Positions 61,290 through 64,000 of a stretch of 64,000 nucleotides of DNA are shown piece after piece. The DNA is taken from the NCBI RefSeq assembly GCF_000263195.1, contig NC_018748.1:868001-932000 (forward strand), read 5' to 3'. This DNA comes from Emticicia oligotrophica DSM 17448 (GTDB lineage Bacteria; Bacteroidota; Bacteroidia; Cytophagales; Spirosomataceae). A program made the translations under genes and the position numbers. Every line of letters starts with the position of its first letter. The stretch's first letter is position 1. Below the pieces are notes generated by a model. It was not told the origin of the DNA. It searched no databases and saw only the letters and a program-made list of their open reading frames with translations.

Positions 61290-61468
61290 AAGTTTCGTAA
61301 TATTTGTTTTGAATAGATTGGGTGGTATGTTTTATTGTTTTAATAAGCCATAAACCTCTTCAAAAATAGTATTTTAACAGGATTTATTAAGATTTTTCAA
61401 AATTTTTAAAGCCAATTAAATCACTAATACATCCAAAAAAGCATAATATCGATAGATTTATTAGATTG

Positions 61469-61478
61469 CAAACGTTTG
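61469..61478. promoter_or_regulatory. Candidate LacI-family operator upstream of the GH2 gene
   Basis: CAAACGTTTG is a perfect palindrome with the central CG typical of LacI-family sites. It lies between the divergent GH2 and mscS genes, about 180 bp upstream of GH2. It shares the AACGTT core with the repeat before kduD. The rest of 61290-61564 shows no gene. Confidence 0.45.
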
Positions 61479-61564
61479 TCCATAATTCAAGTATTTTATA
61501 TTTTTTTGTTACTTCATTGAGCACTTAAAGTCATAATAGCATAATAAAACAATTTTTGCTATTT

Positions 61565-62368
61565 ATGGATAAATATACCGACCAATTCTTGTCGATGGCT
61601 TTGCTTTATGCCCCTAAAATTCTTCTAGCCATCATTACCTTAATTATAGGCTTAAAATTAATTTCATGGATTTCAAATTTGCTACAAAAAGTTTTACGAA
61701 ATCGCCATGTAGATGAGAGCGTGATTCCTTTCTTAGGTTCAATTATTAGCGTACTTCTCAAAGTTGTATTACTAATCACGGTTGCGGGTATGTTTGGCAT
61801 TGAAACTACCTCATTTGTAGCCCTTATCGGAGGAGCTGGCTTAGCAGTAGGTCTAGCTTTACAAGGAAGCCTCAGCCACTTTGCTAGTGGTGTTTTAGTC
61901 TTAATTTTTAAACCATATAAAGTCGGTGATTTAATTTCAGCAGCAGGTTTTACGGGCGAAGTAGAAGAAATTCAGGTATTTACTACGGTTTTGAAAACTT
62001 TAGATAATAAAAAAATTATTATTCCGAATGGCTCCATTACTTCTGGCCCAATCACTAATATTTCTGGACAAGGGGAAATTAGAGTAGATATGCAATTCAA
62101 TGTAGCGGGTTCGGAAAGTATTGATAAGGTAAAAAAAGTGGTAAACGAGGTAGCTAATAGCTGCTCATTGGTTTTGAAAAGTAAAGAAACAGATGTATTG
62201 GTAAACTGCTTGGAAACAGGCATTATTAAATTTGATGTAAGACCTTGGTGCAAAAGCGAACACTACTGGGATGTTTATTATTTCATGCAAGAAAACATCA
62301 AACGCCAATTTGATGCACAGGGTGTAGAAGCTCCAACCCCAGCAATGAATATTAATCTGATTAAATAA
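61565..62368 (+). CDS. Small-conductance mechanosensitive channel (MscS family)
   Basis: 267 aa from the ATG at 61565. Three membrane helices lie in the first 110 residues. The third, pore-lining helix shows the glycine-alanine pattern FVALIGGAGLAVGLALQGSLS, followed by HFASGVLVLIFKPYKVGDLI. The cytoplasmic beta domain has VFTTVLKTLDNKKIIIPNG. It is the minimal MscS architecture and would release solutes on osmotic downshock. It is divergent from the GH2 gene. Confidence 0.93.
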   Translation: MDKYTDQFLSMALLYAPKILLAIITLIIGLKLISWISNLLQKVLRNRHVDESVIPFLGSIISVLLKVVLLITVAGMFGIETTSFVALIGGAGLAVGLALQGSLSHFASGVLVLIFKPYKVGDLISAAGFTGEVEEIQVFTTVLKTLDNKKIIIPNGSITSGPITNISGQGEIRVDMQFNVAGSESIDKVKKVVNEVANSCSLVLKSKETDVLVNCLETGIIKFDVRPWCKSEHYWDVYYFMQENIKRQFDAQGVEAPTPAMNINLIK

Positions 62369-62434
62369 ATTATCTATTCGAAATTACTCAATACACATAG
62401 CTTTTGATTGATGCCCGATTGGGCAATAAAATCT

Positions 62435-62463
62435 GCCACTCCTTTTGGGGTGGCTTTTTTTTT
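62435..62463 (+). terminator. Terminator after mscS
   Basis: GCCACTCC pairs with GGGTGGC (with a bulge) and is followed by nine T residues. It overlaps the promoter of the next gene. Confidence 0.75.
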
Positions 62464-62473
62464 GCTATTTTTG
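62444..62473 (+). promoter_or_regulatory. Promoter of the MaoC-type gene
   Basis: TTTG at 62444-62447 and TATTTTTG at 62466-62473 are 18 bp apart, matching the Bacteroidota -33/-7 arrangement. The start codon at 62502 follows 28 bp later. Confidence 0.55.
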
Positions 62474-62501
62474 GCGATTATTCAATAAAAATGAATTTTT
62501 T

Positions 62502-62909
62502 ATGCTTTTAGAAATAGGCGATACTTACCGCCACGAATTCCGCTTTTCGCAAGAAGATGTTATTAATTTTGCCGAAGTAACTGGCGATAAAAACCCATTA
62601 CACCTCAATGCCGAATATGCCGCTACTACTCGTTTCAAGCGTCCGATAATACATGGGCACCTCAGTAGTAGTGTCTTTACACGTATTTTAGGTATGGAGT
62701 TTCCGGGTGAAGGTTCAATATATATGAAGCAAGAAACCGAGTATCTTTTTCCGATGTTTGTTGATACTGACTATGAAGTGGTATTTACGGTTATGACCGT
62801 TGACCGTGAAAAACACGTAGCAGAGATTGCTGGTGAAGTTTTTATTAAAGGAACAACCCGCCGAACCATTAGGGGCTTAGCGACACTCATGCACTTAACT
62901 AAAATTTAA
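62502..62909 (+). CDS. MaoC-type hydratase-like hot-dog protein
   Basis: 135 aa from the ATG at 62502; the frame continues upstream into the terminator. The hot-dog fold carries the (R)-hydratase signature FSQEDVINFAEVTGDKNPLHL, with the aspartate and histidine of the active site, then PIIHGHLSSSVFTRILG. A typical substrate is an enoyl-CoA, which is hydrated to (R)-3-hydroxyacyl-CoA. A single gene, with its own promoter and terminator. Confidence 0.9.
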   Translation: MLLEIGDTYRHEFRFSQEDVINFAEVTGDKNPLHLNAEYAATTRFKRPIIHGHLSSSVFTRILGMEFPGEGSIYMKQETEYLFPMFVDTDYEVVFTVMTVDREKHVAEIAGEVFIKGTTRRTIRGLATLMHLTKI

Positions 62910-62911
62910 GC

Positions 62912-62946
62912 AAAATCCTCCTTCATCTCGAAGGGGGATTTTTTTA
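62912..62946 (+). terminator. Terminator after the MaoC-type gene
   Basis: AAAATCCTCCTT pairs with AAGGGGGATTTT over 12 bp (one G-U) around a 7-nt loop and is followed by T residues. Confidence 0.88.
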
Positions 62947-63079
62947 TTCCTTCACAATAAGTCTATTTTCTCTCCGTTTTTACTTCAAAGACCCTTATTA
63001 TTCAAACCGAAAATTCCCTTTTTACACGATGATTAGACCTTGACTTGCTCTATCCCTTAATTCCCATAAAAAATAGACA

Positions 63080-63847
63080 ATGAACAAGTACTTTAGAACC
63101 ATGAATCGTGTGCTTCTTTGGGCTTTACTTTTGCCCTTTGCAAGCTTTGCTCAAACTCACCGTGCTTATGCCGACGAACTTTTCAAAAAAGGCGATTATT
63201 ACCATGCTTTCTTTTTATACCGTAATCTTTATGGTACAAATCTAAGCGAAAATCAGTTTGCCCAACGTTGCAATCAGGCGATTGCCTTAACCAAACAGTT
63301 CTTAGATTTAAAAGCATCAAAACAATACTATGATGCCAAAACCAAGCTAAGAGAATTACTCGAAATAAATCCCGATGACTTTCATGCTCCGATGCTAGCT
63401 CAAATGTCAATCGAAGAAGCTACTTATTGGCACAAATTAGCATTGAAACAAACTTCTGCAAAAGAGGTAAATCTTATGCTTGAAAAAGCCATTTCGCTCT
63501 ACGAACAAGGGAAAGCAGATGGCTGGAATTACAAAGAAATTGATGATGCAATTAAGCAATGTGAAGTATCTAAAACACAAAGTGGCATTGATGAAGTAGC
63601 GAAAATGGCCAATTTGACTCCTAAAGTAGAAATTACACCTACTCAAAGTGTTGAGCCCCAAACAATAGCCCAAGAATTAAAAACTGAAGTAGTAGCCGCC
63701 GCTCCCAATGCAGATGTTGTAGAAATTCCAGCAATACAACTAAAAGAAGAAACTATAAAAGAAAAGAAAGTACCCAATCGAGCGAAAATTGTAAAAACAA
63801 AGCCTAAAAGAGCCCTACCCAAAAGAGAGGTAGCAAGCCGACAGTAA
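63080..63847 (+). CDS. Exported TPR-like protein (paralogue of 57746)
   Basis: 255 aa with a signal peptide (VLLWALLLPFASFAQ). It shares with the protein at 57746 the pattern RAYADELFKKGDYYHAFFLYR, KQYYDAKTKLRELLEINPDD and an AIKQCE motif near residue 155. The C-terminal third is basic and proline/lysine-rich (NRAKIVKTKPKRALPKRE), unlike the paralogue. It could be a periplasmic linker to envelope or peptidoglycan; no domain beyond the repeats is recognised. The 153 bp after it to the window end show no gene. Confidence 0.7.
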   Translation: MNKYFRTMNRVLLWALLLPFASFAQTHRAYADELFKKGDYYHAFFLYRNLYGTNLSENQFAQRCNQAIALTKQFLDLKASKQYYDAKTKLRELLEINPDDFHAPMLAQMSIEEATYWHKLALKQTSAKEVNLMLEKAISLYEQGKADGWNYKEIDDAIKQCEVSKTQSGIDEVAKMANLTPKVEITPTQSVEPQTIAQELKTEVVAAAPNADVVEIPAIQLKEETIKEKKVPNRAKIVKTKPKRALPKREVASRQ

Positions 63848-64000
63848 GTGAAGATTTTCAAATTTAATTGGTTTGGTAAGAGTGGGGTGCCTGTATTAGG
63901 TACTTCACTTTTTTGTAAGTGAAACCATCAATTCTTTCTTCAATAGCTTTACTGGATAAATTTCAAAAAATAAGCATTTTATGTAACTTGCACACCTATT

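Overview
The window is 64 kb of AT-rich chromosome from a member of the Bacteroidota, most likely the order Cytophagales. The evidence is the many TAnnTTTG promoter boxes, the ftsK-lolA pair, the ccmB-ccmC-ccmD-ccmE cluster, two miaA paralogues, abundant secreted glycoside hydrolases and lipoproteins, and Cytophagales-type small membrane proteins. The genus cannot be fixed from the sequence alone. There is no rRNA, prophage, transposase or CRISPR array; one tRNA gene (Arg, anticodon CCT) is present.

Layout. 0-3 kb: the 3' end of an M20 peptidase gene, an autoregulated ArsR/SRPBCC operon behind a double-palindrome operator, and a subclass B1 metallo-beta-lactamase. 3-7.2 kb: a membrane-tethered winged-helix regulator divergent from a small anchored protein and two beta-propeller lipoproteins, with a perfect 26-bp palindrome between. 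7.2-9.3 kb: a gene remnant, a MITE-like repeat, a rifampin ADP-ribosyltransferase (arr) and an unknown gene. 9.3-18.6 kb: a U32/RlhA-type protein, small proteins, secreted hydrolases, glgB, rarA and a LacI regulator. 18.7-25.3 kb: a pectin/arabinan utilisation block (kduD, kduI, a CE12-GH28 fusion, GH127). 25.3-35 kb: an Rdx protein, the beta-helix/diheme-cytochrome pair of unknown function, ftsK-lolA, a DUF1080 protein and an MFS transporter. 35-43.5 kb: a GroES-like protein, feoB-feoA, cytochrome c maturation genes (CcmE is the CxxxY variant), a DCC-family protein and a UvrD/PcrA helicase. 43.5-48.6 kb: an accessory island with a five-gene restriction-modification operon and a decayed DUF433/DUF5615 toxin-antitoxin pair. 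Each is followed on its 3' side by a related repeat, like gene cassettes. 48.8-64 kb: GH20, tRNA-Arg with tandem partial copies of its own 3' half, tag, a phosphodiesterase, two miaA genes, GH2, mscS, a MaoC-type hydratase and two paralogous secreted repeat proteins.

How it works together. The carbohydrate genes suggest a plant-polysaccharide degrader: the CE12-GH28 enzyme deacetylates and cuts pectic backbones, GH127 removes arabinofuranose, and KduI/KduD turn the unsaturated uronate product into 2-keto-3-deoxygluconate. A LacI-type regulator is encoded beside them, and candidate LacI-type sites lie before the block and before the GH2 gene. The most unusual parts are the cassette-like R-M/TA island (with a nuclease-like extra ORF and a restriction gene whose coupled start codon reads ATA), the tRNA-derived tandem repeats, and the conserved but functionally unknown beta-helix/cytochrome pair.
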